Part shown: positions 54,156 to 61,562 of the stretch, piece after piece
Numbering within the stretch: the stretch's first letter is position 1
Layout: the number at the start of each line of letters is the position of its first letter
Position numbers and translations under genes: made by a program
The notes under the pieces: generated by a model
Databases searched by the model: none
Seen by the model: the letters and a program-made list of their open reading frames with translations, nothing else
What the model was told of the DNA's origin: nothing
Source: JBFMFH01 sp040752275
Lineage (GTDB): Bacteria > Acidobacteriota > Vicinamibacteria > Vicinamibacterales > JAKQTR01
Direction of reading: 5' to 3'
Assembly: GCA_040752275.1 (NCBI GenBank)
Contig: JBFMFH010000057.1
Coordinates: 9,869 to 73,868, forward strand
Length of the DNA: 64,000 nucleotides

Positions 54156-54974
54156 CTACCGTGGCCGGCGTCCGGAAATGGTCACCCGCCCACCGCGAGG
54201 GGTGATCGCGCGTCGTGCTTGTTGCGCCGCTCCGTTGTTCCGCAGCTGCCACTCGACCCGGGCCAGCGCATCGTAGGCGGTCATGTCCGGTTGCAGGGGC
54301 GTAATGGAAATGAACCCGTCGCGCACCGCCTGGTAGTCGGACCGGTCGTGCGGCTCCCACTCGTCCTCCGCTTCGTCGATCCAGTAGTACGGCCGGTGCT
54401 TGGGATCGACCCGCTCGGCCACGGAGGTCACATGATTGCGCTTGGCCTGCACCGTCACCTTGAAGCCCTTCGTGACCTTGCGCGGCACGTTGATGTTCAG
54501 GAACGTCCGCGCCGGCAGCCCATGCGCCAGCACGAGCTCGGCCCAGCACCGGGCGGCGCGGGCCGACTCGGTGAAATCGGGGGCGCTGCGCGTCCGCTGG
54601 AGCGACACGGCAATCGCCGGCACGCCCAGCAACGCCCCTTCGAGTGCACCCGACACGGTTCCCGAATACGTCACGTCGTCGCCGAGATTCCAGCCCTTGT
54701 TGATGCCGGAGACGACGAGATCCGGAAGGCCGCGCAGCACGATGGCCACGGCAATGTTCACGCAGTCGGTCGGCGTCCCGTCAACAGCATAGGCGCTGGG
54801 GCCGATTTCTTCGAGTCGCAATGGCTGGTGCAGGGTCAGTGCATGGCCGACGGCGCTCGCTTCCTTCGCCGGCGCGACCACGAGCACCTCGCCCAGCGGC
54901 TTCAGGGCGTCGGCCAGCGTCATCAGACCCTCGGAGCGGACACCATCATCATTGGTGACGAGAATGCGTTTCAT
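54156..54974 (-). CDS. surE: 5'/3'-nucleotidase SurE
   Basis: This metal-dependent nucleotidase acts on nucleoside monophosphates in stationary-phase survival. The 272-residue protein starts 'MKRILVTNDDGVRSEGL' with the Asp-Asp metal pair, then 'VDGTPTDCVNIA' and 'SGINKGWNLGDDVTYSGTVSGA', all SurE signatures. A TATAAT box (54985-54990) ends 10 nt before the ATG, and a GGAAGG sits between them, so the leader may be very short. The frame extends far upstream across the MFS gene, but that is a shadow. Confidence 0.95.
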   Translation of the reverse strand: MKRILVTNDDGVRSEGLMTLADALKPLGEVLVVAPAKEASAVGHALTLHQPLRLEEIGPSAYAVDGTPTDCVNIAVAIVLRGLPDLVVSGINKGWNLGDDVTYSGTVSGALEGALLGVPAIAVSLQRTRSAPDFTESARAARCWAELVLAHGLPARTFLNINVPRKVTKGFKVTVQAKRNHVTSVAERVDPKHRPYYWIDEAEDEWEPHDRSDYQAVRDGFISITPLQPDMTAYDALARVEWQLRNNGAAQQARRAITPRGGRVTISGRRPR

Positions 54975-54984
54975 AGATCCTTCC

Positions 54985-54990
54985 ATTATA
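54985..54990 (-). promoter_or_regulatory. -10 box of surE
   Basis: A perfect TATAAT on the minus strand ends 10 nt before the surE ATG. No convincing -35 is seen. The remaining 175 nt up to the MFS gene hold nothing else I can support. Confidence 0.55.
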
Positions 54991-55165
54991 CGCGCGCATC
55001 GTTCCCAAGGGCTCAGGCCTCGTCTCACAAGTCTGACGTGCGCCCGGCGCTGCCTGGGCTGGGGCCTTCGCCTGCGGCGACGGCCATCCGAGCAAGCCCT
55101 TGACCTGCGATCGCCGCGGAGGCGCGACGATGGCGGCGGATCTGCGACCGCGCCGGGGCGTGGGG

Positions 55166-56407
55166 CTACGACGTCGTGCGGGCAAGCGTCAGCCGGGAGA
55201 GCAGTACGGAGGCCGCGAGAGCCAGGGCGGCGCCGGTCATGAATGCGGCGGGTGCGCCAAGCCCCTTCCAGATCAACCCGAAGGTCAGGCTCGCCAAGAG
55301 CGCGCCGATCCCCACGACGGCGTTGTACCAGCCGAAGGCCAGACCTCGGATGGCAGGCGGCGCGATGTCGGCAACGACGGCCTTCTCGACGCCCTCGGTG
55401 AGGCCGTAGTAGAGCCCGTACGCGAGGAAAACCGGTACCAGCGAGACGAGCGACGAGGACAAGGCAAACCCGACATACACGGCCGCGTAGATCAGCCACC
55501 CGAGCATGATGATGCGGCGCCGTTCGAGGCGGTCCGAGAGCGACCCGCCAATGGGCGATACGCCGGCCTTCACGACGTGCAGCGCGGCCCACAGCACCGG
55601 AATCCATGGCGTGCCCATCCCCAGGTCGCTCAGACGCAGCAGCAGGAACGCGTCCGTCGAGTTCCCGAGGGCAAACACCGTGAGGATGATGAGATAGTGC
55701 CGAAACTCGGGCCCCAACTGGGGCGCTTCGGCCGGTGCCCCGCCCCCCTCCGTCCCAGCGGCCGGAGGAGCCTGCTCGACCCCGGCCTCTCGCCTTGCCC
55801 GACTCGCGACTCCCGTCTCCCGAATCCCGGTGAGCATCAGGACGGCCAACGCCCCCGGAATCACGGTCAGCAGGAACAGCGTTCGGTAGCCCTCCGGGTG
55901 GAACCACAGGAACGCCGACGCCAGCAGCGGCCCGGCGACGGCACCGGCGTGGTCCATCGCCCGGTGCAGGCCGAAGACGTAGCCGCGCGACGCCGGGTCG
56001 GCCCAGCCCGCCAGCAGCGCGTCCCGAGGCGCGCCGCGGACGCCCTTCCCAATCCGGTCGGCGAGGCGGATCAGCAGCACGTGGGGCCACGTGGCTGCAA
56101 ACGCGATGAGCGGGCGGACGGTGGACGACAACCCGTAGCCGGCCAGCACCCACGGTGTTCGCCGCTGCCAACGATCGGACAATCGTCCCGAGACGATTCG
56201 AAGCAGGGCGTTGAGTCCCTCGGCGGCGCCTTCGACGATCCCGAGCGCGAAGGCTCCCCCGCCGAGCGTGCGGGTCAGGAACAACGGCAGTAGCGGATAG
56301 ACGGCCTCCGACGCGGTGTCCGTGAAGAAGCTCGTCCATGACACCAGCCAGACCGGCCGCGGCAGCTTCGGCCGCGGACCCAGGAGCGTTGCCTGACGAT
56401 CGGCCAT
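55166..56407 (-). CDS. MFS transporter
   Basis: This 413-residue major facilitator protein has about 12 membrane segments. The loop after helix 2 reads 'GRLSDRWQRRTPWVLAGYG', matching the MFS motif A region, and 'GGSLSDRLERRRIIMLG' repeats it in the second half. The central cytoplasmic loop (about 200-230) is Arg/Ala/Pro-rich, and its codons include a degenerate GGGATTC-type repeat. The substrate cannot be predicted. It lies 4 nt after the NagX-like gene. Confidence 0.88.
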   Translation of the reverse strand: MADRQATLLGPRPKLPRPVWLVSWTSFFTDTASEAVYPLLPLFLTRTLGGGAFALGIVEGAAEGLNALLRIVSGRLSDRWQRRTPWVLAGYGLSSTVRPLIAFAATWPHVLLIRLADRIGKGVRGAPRDALLAGWADPASRGYVFGLHRAMDHAGAVAGPLLASAFLWFHPEGYRTLFLLTVIPGALAVLMLTGIRETGVASRARREAGVEQAPPAAGTEGGGAPAEAPQLGPEFRHYLIILTVFALGNSTDAFLLLRLSDLGMGTPWIPVLWAALHVVKAGVSPIGGSLSDRLERRRIIMLGWLIYAAVYVGFALSSSLVSLVPVFLAYGLYYGLTEGVEKAVVADIAPPAIRGLAFGWYNAVVGIGALLASLTFGLIWKGLGAPAAFMTGAALALAASVLLSRLTLARTTS

Positions 56408-56411
56408 CAGG

Positions 56412-57548
56412 TCACGCCTTCAGGAAGATCTTCCGGCGATACATGACATAGAGGACGACCCAGAGCACCGCCAGATTCACCAGCGCAAACAGGAGCGACG
56501 TGTTGTGCGGGTTGCCGAGAGGCGCGAACCACGTCCGATAGGTGTAGGTCAACCACGACAGGGGCTGGCCGTCCGGACCGGTTGTCTTGTGGTAGATGAG
56601 GAACTTGGTTCCGAGGCCTGACAAGACGAACAGCGCAATCGCATTCAGCCCCAGCACCTCGAAGGGCCAACCCCACGCCCGCCATCCTCGCAGATCGATG
56701 AGCGCGTAGCAGATCGCGAGGAAGATCGCGGCACAGCCCCCCGTGAACCAGACATACGAGCTGGTCCACAGGCTCTTGTTGAGGGGAAACGCCAAGCCCC
56801 ACGCCAGGCCCACTGCCATTGCCGCCAGGCCGGTCCCGCTCATCCACAGGACCTTGCGGAGCCCCGTCGCGTTCGAGCCCAGCCACAACCCGCCGGCGGC
56901 CCCCAGCAGCGTGGTGGCAACGGCCGGGATCGTGCTGAGGAGCCCCTCGGGATCCCACGTCCTCGACTGGACCCACAGGTGGCGCCCGAAGATGGTCCGG
57001 TCGATGTACGCGCCGAGGTTGCCAGATGGCGATAGATCCCCGGCCACGCCGCCCGGTGGCGGCACGAACATCATCACAGCCCAGTAGCCGAGCGACAGCC
57101 CGACGGCCCAGCACAGCAGGCGCCGCCCGTGCGTCATCCGGGCGCCGTCAGCCGTCTCGCTTTCGGCCGAGGGCGACATTCGCCGGTACAGGAACGCACC
57201 CACGAGGTAGCACACCGCGATCCGCTGCAGCACGCCTGGAACGCGAGCCACGGTGAAGTCCCAGCGTGGGTAGAGCGCGAGGATCATCCCGAGCCCAAAG
57301 ATCACGATCGCCCGCCGCACGATGTTCCACGGATGCTCCATCGTCGAGCGTGACATCGTCATCGACACGCCGACGATGAAGAGGAAGAACGGGAAGACCA
57401 GGTCTGTCGGCGTGCAGCCGTTCCACTGGGCGTGCAGCAGGGGCGGGTAGACATGGCTCCAGTCGCCCGGGTTGTTGACAATGACCATGCCGGCCATGGT
57501 CAGGCCTCGGAACACGTCGAGGGATCGCAGTCGATTTGCTGGTGTCAC
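56412..57548 (-). CDS. Membrane acyltransferase, NagX/HGSNAT-like (DUF5009)
   Basis: This 378-residue protein has about ten membrane segments and starts 'RLRSLDVFRGLTMAGMVIVNNPGDW', the signature of the heparan-alpha-glucosaminide N-acetyltransferase-like family. 'HAQWNGCTPTDLVFPFFLFIVG' and 'RVPGVLQRIAVCYLVG' are further landmarks. Relatives transfer acetyl groups to amino sugars across the membrane; the substrate here is unknown. The GTG at 57548 has a GGAGG site, and the upstream open frame is antisense to the radical-SAM genes. Confidence 0.88.
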   Translation of the reverse strand: MTPANRLRSLDVFRGLTMAGMVIVNNPGDWSHVYPPLLHAQWNGCTPTDLVFPFFLFIVGVSMTMSRSTMEHPWNIVRRAIVIFGLGMILALYPRWDFTVARVPGVLQRIAVCYLVGAFLYRRMSPSAESETADGARMTHGRRLLCWAVGLSLGYWAVMMFVPPPGGVAGDLSPSGNLGAYIDRTIFGRHLWVQSRTWDPEGLLSTIPAVATTLLGAAGGLWLGSNATGLRKVLWMSGTGLAAMAVGLAWGLAFPLNKSLWTSSYVWFTGGCAAIFLAICYALIDLRGWRAWGWPFEVLGLNAIALFVLSGLGTKFLIYHKTTGPDGQPLSWLTYTYRTWFAPLGNPHNTSLLFALVNLAVLWVVLYVMYRRKIFLKA

Positions 57549-57612
57549 GCGGGCGCCTCCGGAGGACGGGAGGTCATCATGCCCGGATTGGCGTTCGTTG
57601 AAAAGGGGGCGT

Positions 57613-57641
57613 TTGCAATCGACCCCGCGTGGCGCTACAAC
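57613..57641 (+). promoter_or_regulatory. Promoter of the amrS-like gene
   Basis: -35 TTGCAA (57613-57618), 17-nt spacer and -10 TACAAC (57636-57641), 6 nt before ATG 57648. Confidence 0.5.
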
Positions 57642-57647
57642 AGTCGC

Positions 57648-58718
57648 ATGGCGACGCTGGCCGACGCCCTGGCCTCCCGGACGCGGGAAGGCGAACTGTA
57701 CGAGACGTACAACGGGACCTGGGTGCGCTGCTTCGCGTGCGGCCACGCCTGCCCGATTCCCGATGGGGCCGTCGGCGTCTGCAAGGTGCGCTTCAACCAG
57801 GGCGGAAGGCTGATGGTCCCGTGGGGCTACGTCGCCGGCGCCCAGTGCGATCCCATCGAGAAGAAGCCGTTCTTCCATGTCGAACCTGGTTCGCTGGCCT
57901 TCAGCTTCGGCATGCTGGGCTGCGACCTGCACTGCGCCTACTGCCAGAACTGGCTGACATCGCAGGCCCTGCGCGATCCCGACGCCGGGACGGCCGTCAG
58001 CGAAGCCTCGCCGGCCACCCTCGCGCGAGCCGCGGTCCGGCAGGGCGCCCGCAGTGTCATCAGCACCTACAACGAACCCCTCATCACGAGCGAGTGGGCG
58101 GTGGCGGTCTTCAGAGAAGCGCGAGCGGCGGGCCTGCTGACAGGCTTCGTGTCGAACGGTCACGGTACGCCTCAGGTCGTCGATTATCTCGCGCCCTGGA
58201 TCGACGTGTTCAAGGTCGATCTGAAGGGGTTCAACGATCGCAAGTACAGGCGCCTGGGCGGACGGCTGCAGCCGGTGCTCGACACCATCCGCCAGCTCCA
58301 TGCGCTGGGGAAGTGGATCGAGATCGTCACACTGCTGGTCCCCGGCCTCAACGACACGCCGGACGAACTGCACGCCCTGGCGGCCTTCGTCGCGAGTGTC
58401 TCGCCGGACATCCCCTGGCACGTCACGGCGTTTCACTCGGACTACAGGATGAACGGCACGCCAGGCACCACGAGCTCGATGCTCGAGCGGGCCGCCGCCA
58501 TCGGCCGCGAGTCCGGCTTGCACTTCGTCTACGCCGGGAACCTGCCCGGGCGCGTCGGACACCTGGAAGACACGAGGTGCCCCGGTTGTGGCGAGACCCT
58601 TGTCGAACGGACGGCCTTCCACGTCCGCCACAATCGCGTGACGGCGGACGGGCGCTGCCCGTCGTGCGCGACGCCCATTCCGGGACGATGGCCCCGTCGC
58701 CTGCCGCCTGTCGCCTGA
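57648..58718 (+). CDS. amrS: AmmeMemoRadiSam-system radical SAM enzyme
   Basis: This 356-residue radical-SAM protein is of the AmrS/PflA-like type. An N-terminal cysteine motif 'CFACGHACPIPDG...C' precedes the radical-SAM cluster motif 'CDLHCAYC' (CxxxCxxC). 'STYNEPLITSEW' and 'FKVDLKGFNDRKYRRLGG' are typical, and the C-terminus has a zinc ribbon (two CPxC knuckles). The substrate and product are unknown; family members accompany Memo and AMMECR1 proteins, not seen here. The start at 57648 fits the family N-terminus and the promoter; ATG 57579 with a GGGAGG site is the alternative. The last seven codons derive from an intergenic repeat copy. Confidence 0.9.
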   Translation: MATLADALASRTREGELYETYNGTWVRCFACGHACPIPDGAVGVCKVRFNQGGRLMVPWGYVAGAQCDPIEKKPFFHVEPGSLAFSFGMLGCDLHCAYCQNWLTSQALRDPDAGTAVSEASPATLARAAVRQGARSVISTYNEPLITSEWAVAVFREARAAGLLTGFVSNGHGTPQVVDYLAPWIDVFKVDLKGFNDRKYRRLGGRLQPVLDTIRQLHALGKWIEIVTLLVPGLNDTPDELHALAAFVASVSPDIPWHVTAFHSDYRMNGTPGTTSSMLERAAAIGRESGLHFVYAGNLPGRVGHLEDTRCPGCGETLVERTAFHVRHNRVTADGRCPSCATPIPGRWPRRLPPVA

Positions 58719-58764
58719 AGCCTGTCTTTTCCCCCCGTCGCCTGCCGCCTGCCGCCTGAAGCCT
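58695..58764. repeat. 29-nt direct repeat spanning the amrS end and moaA promoter
   Basis: Two 29-nt copies (58695-58723 and 58736-58764) differ at one base and are built from CGCCTG-type units like those at 42781-42856. Copy 1 contains the amrS stop codon; the last base of copy 2 is the first T of the moaA TATAAT. Confidence 0.88.
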
Positions 58765-58769
58765 ATAAT
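58764..58769 (+). promoter_or_regulatory. -10 box of moaA
   Basis: A perfect TATAAT lies 6 nt before the moaA GTG. No consensus -35 is seen; that position is filled by the repeat. Confidence 0.6.
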
Positions 58770-58775
58770 GATCCT

Positions 58776-59792
58776 GTGCTCGACACCCTCGGCCGGCCGC
58801 TGCGGAGCCTGCGCGTCTCGGTCACGGATCGCTGCAACCTCCGCTGCGAATACTGCATGCCGGAGGACGACTACGTCTGGCTGGAGCGTGAGCACCTGCT
58901 CCATTTCGAGGAGATCGCCCGGGTCGTCGACGCCTTCACTGCCCTGGGTGCCGACAAGGTCCGTCTGACTGGCGGCGAGCCCTTGCTGCGCCGCAATCTC
59001 GACCAGCTCGTCGCCCTCCTTGCGGCGAAACCCGCTCTCGCCGATCTCGCGCTCACGACCAACGCCATGCTGCTCGCCGAGCAGGCGGCGCCGCTCAAGG
59101 ACGCGGGCCTGATGCGGCTCAACGTCAGCCTCGATACGTTGAGACCCGACCGCTTCGCAGCCCTCACCAGGCAGAACGAGTTCGGGCGGGTCATGGCGGG
59201 CATTCAGACGGCAGCAGTCCTCTTTCGCGACATCAAGATCGACACGGTCGTCATGCGCGGCGTGAACGACGATGAACTCGAGTCCCTTCTGGACTTCGGC
59301 GCGTCGATCGGAGCCGAGGTCCGGTTCATCGAGTATATGGACGTGGCCGGTGCCACGCGCTGGTCCCCCGACCTGGTGTTGCCACGCCGAGACATCCTGG
59401 AGCGCCTTCGCGCCCGCTACGGCAGCGTGTCGCCAGTCGTCGAGCCGGCGTCGACGGCGCCCGCTGACCGCTACTCGCTGCCCGATGGTCGGTTCTTCGG
59501 CGTCATCTCGTCGACAACCGAGCCGTTCTGCCGGACGTGCGATCGGGCCCGGCTCACCGCCGACGGCGTGTTTTTCGCGTGCCTGTACGCGACGGACGGC
59601 CTTGCGTTGCGCGATCGCCTCCGGGGTGGGGCGACGCCGGACTTTCTCGCCTCGCTCATCAGGGACCGATGGCGTGTGCGCCTGGATCGCGGCGCCGAGG
59701 AGCGCCTCGAGACGAAGAATCGGACCGTCTTCTTGCCGGTCGCGGCGCTTCGAGCCAACCCGCACCTCGAGATGCACAAACGCGGCGGGTAG
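58776..59792 (+). CDS. moaA: GTP 3',8-cyclase MoaA
   Basis: This radical-SAM enzyme carries out the first step of molybdenum cofactor synthesis. The 338-residue protein has the SAM cluster 'TDRCNLRCEYCMP', 'VRLTGGEPLLRRNLD', and a C-terminal [4Fe-4S] site in 'FCRTCDRARLTADG...FFACLY' that binds GTP. The usual C-terminal Gly-Gly is present (ends 'KRGG'). The GTG start lies 6 nt after TATAAT. No other moa gene is in the window. It converges on the next gene with a 12-nt gap. Confidence 0.95.
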   Translation: MLDTLGRPLRSLRVSVTDRCNLRCEYCMPEDDYVWLEREHLLHFEEIARVVDAFTALGADKVRLTGGEPLLRRNLDQLVALLAAKPALADLALTTNAMLLAEQAAPLKDAGLMRLNVSLDTLRPDRFAALTRQNEFGRVMAGIQTAAVLFRDIKIDTVVMRGVNDDELESLLDFGASIGAEVRFIEYMDVAGATRWSPDLVLPRRDILERLRARYGSVSPVVEPASTAPADRYSLPDGRFFGVISSTTEPFCRTCDRARLTADGVFFACLYATDGLALRDRLRGGATPDFLASLIRDRWRVRLDRGAEERLETKNRTVFLPVAALRANPHLEMHKRGG

Positions 59793-59804
59793 CGCGCGCC
59801 CCGC

Positions 59805-60878
59805 TCAGTGCCGGACGGGGATCCAGTCCGCGTCGAACCGCGTGCCGACAACCAGTTGCAGCACCTCCTCGTAGTTGCGGATTCCGCCCTCGACACGATT
59901 GGCCTTGAGGTACCGGTCGTAAGCCCTACGCGAGACCTTGGTCGCGAACCGAACCAGATCCCGCTCGTCGCGTCGCCTCGACGCCTCGAGGTCGTTGAGC
60001 ACCGGCTGGGGCAGGCGCTTCCGGAACGCCGAGCGCTCATCGCGACCCAGCGAGGAGGCGGCACGGAGCAGCATCGACAGCCATGCGCTGTAGCGTGCCC
60101 GCTCGTCGCCACGCACGCAGACGAGCCACCCGAAGAACGACGCCTCTGACTCCCGGGCGAAGCCGGCCAAGTGGCCCCATTCGTGGGTCAGGACCACGGG
60201 CAACTCGTGGGGCAGCAGGTTGCTGGCGAGAAACGTCTCGAGGAACAGCGGATCGGTCATCCCCGAGACTCCCGTTCGCGTATAGAAGGGGTCCAGGATG
60301 GAGAGCTTGGGCACCCCGGCGGACACGTCCCCCGGCACACCGAGGATCCGCGCGGTCTCACGAAACGCCACCTCGAGACGCGCCGCAACCGCAAGCCGTG
60401 GCACGGCCTCGAGCGGGCCGTCACCCAGTGCGGCTCGGCTATCGATCACCTCCTGCAACGCACGCCTGGCGAACGCGCGGACCCCGTCCGCCGTGATCCG
60501 CGCTTCCTGGTAGTCGAGGCTGGCCGACACGGGGCGCCGCTGGTAGTTCAGTCCCCAGTTGACCAGGAAGATCAGGTACGCCCCGGCCAGCGCCGTTGCA
60601 CAGCGCCACTCCCACCGCCAGAACGTCGAGAGCCTCTTCCCCTTCCCCGCCCGGGCGACCGTCACGACTCCCCATGTGGCCCACGCAGCAGCGGCGACGA
60701 GGAGTACGTCGAGTGCGGCGAACGGTACGTGGTTGGTCGCCCCAGTCAGCCACGACTGCAACCGTGGGAAGAACTGTGTCACGTAGACGCCGTCGACGAG
60801 CCACGCCGGGGCGGGAATGCACGCGGCGGCCATGGCGGCACTGACTACGGCAATCTGGAACCACCGCGTACGGGACAT
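59805..60878 (-). CDS. DUF3810-like membrane protein with zinc-protease motif
   Basis: This 357-residue protein has an N-terminal membrane segment, two more hydrophobic segments (about 45-68 and 90-110), then a soluble domain. 'VLTHEWGHLAGFARESEASF' (about residue 235) contains HExxH and a downstream Glu, as in gluzincin-type zinc peptidases. Layout and motif fit DUF3810; substrate unknown. Start uncertain: ATG 60878 is used, with ATG 60887 three codons upstream possible, and neither has a good ribosome-binding site. Confidence 0.8.
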   Translation of the reverse strand: MSRTRWFQIAVVSAAMAAACIPAPAWLVDGVYVTQFFPRLQSWLTGATNHVPFAALDVLLVAAAAWATWGVVTVARAGKGKRLSTFWRWEWRCATALAGAYLIFLVNWGLNYQRRPVSASLDYQEARITADGVRAFARRALQEVIDSRAALGDGPLEAVPRLAVAARLEVAFRETARILGVPGDVSAGVPKLSILDPFYTRTGVSGMTDPLFLETFLASNLLPHELPVVLTHEWGHLAGFARESEASFFGWLVCVRGDERARYSAWLSMLLRAASSLGRDERSAFRKRLPQPVLNDLEASRRRDERDLVRFATKVSRRAYDRYLKANRVEGGIRNYEEVLQLVVGTRFDADWIPVRH

Positions 60879-61013
60879 GGAGGGCATTGTGACACGGACA
60901 CCATCACCGCCGGGGCCCGGTTCGCCACCCGACCGCCCTAGCGGGAGCCACGCCACTGGCCGATACCAGAAGAAGGTGGCGGGGTGTCCCCTGCCCGACC
61001 GGAGGTCTCGATC

Positions 61014-61484
61014 ATGACGGGCAGCCGTGTTCGCGCGTCCGTGGCTCTGTCGGCCATCGTCCTTGCCAGCCTGGCAACGGTGGCGTGCGGCGATCTGTTC
61101 AACAACCTCTTCAAACCATCGTCCGAAAGCGGATCCGGTACGACGACGTCCGCCCCGACGACGTCGACCCCCGCCGCCGGCATTCGCGTGACTGCCGTGA
61201 CCGCTGGCGTGGACACCGGGTCGTACAGCGGCGCGTGTCCTCGGCGCTTTACCTTCACAGGCACGATCACCGCAAGCGAACCCGGAACGGTGACCCACAA
61301 GTGGGAACGTAGCGACGGCACAACCACGCCCCTCGAGACGCTCATCTTTCCCGGCAGCGGATCCCTGACCGTCGTCAACAGCTGGGACGTGGCGTCGACC
61401 ACCGACGGATGGGCCAGAGTGAAGGTGATGTCGCCGAACGAGACGACATCGAACCAGGCGAGGTTCGTGGCCGTGTGCCAGTAG
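61014..61484 (+). CDS. Putative lipoprotein of unknown function
   Basis: This 156-residue protein has an N-terminal signal ending 'LATVACG', a weak lipobox with Thr at -3, then a Ser/Thr/Gly-rich spacer (about 38-52) and a beta-sandwich-like domain with two cysteines ('SGACPRRFTFTG' and the terminal 'AVCQ') that could pair. A GGAGGT site precedes ATG 61014. I recognise no family. Confidence 0.65.
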   Translation: MTGSRVRASVALSAIVLASLATVACGDLFNNLFKPSSESGSGTTTSAPTTSTPAAGIRVTAVTAGVDTGSYSGACPRRFTFTGTITASEPGTVTHKWERSDGTTTPLETLIFPGSGSLTVVNSWDVASTTDGWARVKVMSPNETTSNQARFVAVCQ

Positions 61485-61525
61485 GCCACCACGGCCGCGC
61501 CTGGACTCCTCATCGGGGATCGGAC

Positions 61526-61531
61526 TATAAG
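61526..61531 (+). promoter_or_regulatory. -10 box of hypF
   Basis: TATAAG lies 31 nt before the hypF ATG; the -35 is weak. Confidence 0.4.
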
Positions 61532-61562
61532 GGGACGAGCTGCTGACTTGCTCGTCGCCTCT

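Noticed and set aside
54975..56339. N-terminal extension of surE across the MFS gene
   Set aside because: SurE begins MKRILVTNDDG exactly at 54974. The extension is same-strand, different-frame shadow of the transporter.
57549..59777. Upstream extension of the NagX-like frame across amrS and moaA
   Set aside because: The frame is antisense to two well-supported radical-SAM genes. The GTG at 57548 has a ribosome-binding site and begins the family's conserved N-terminus.
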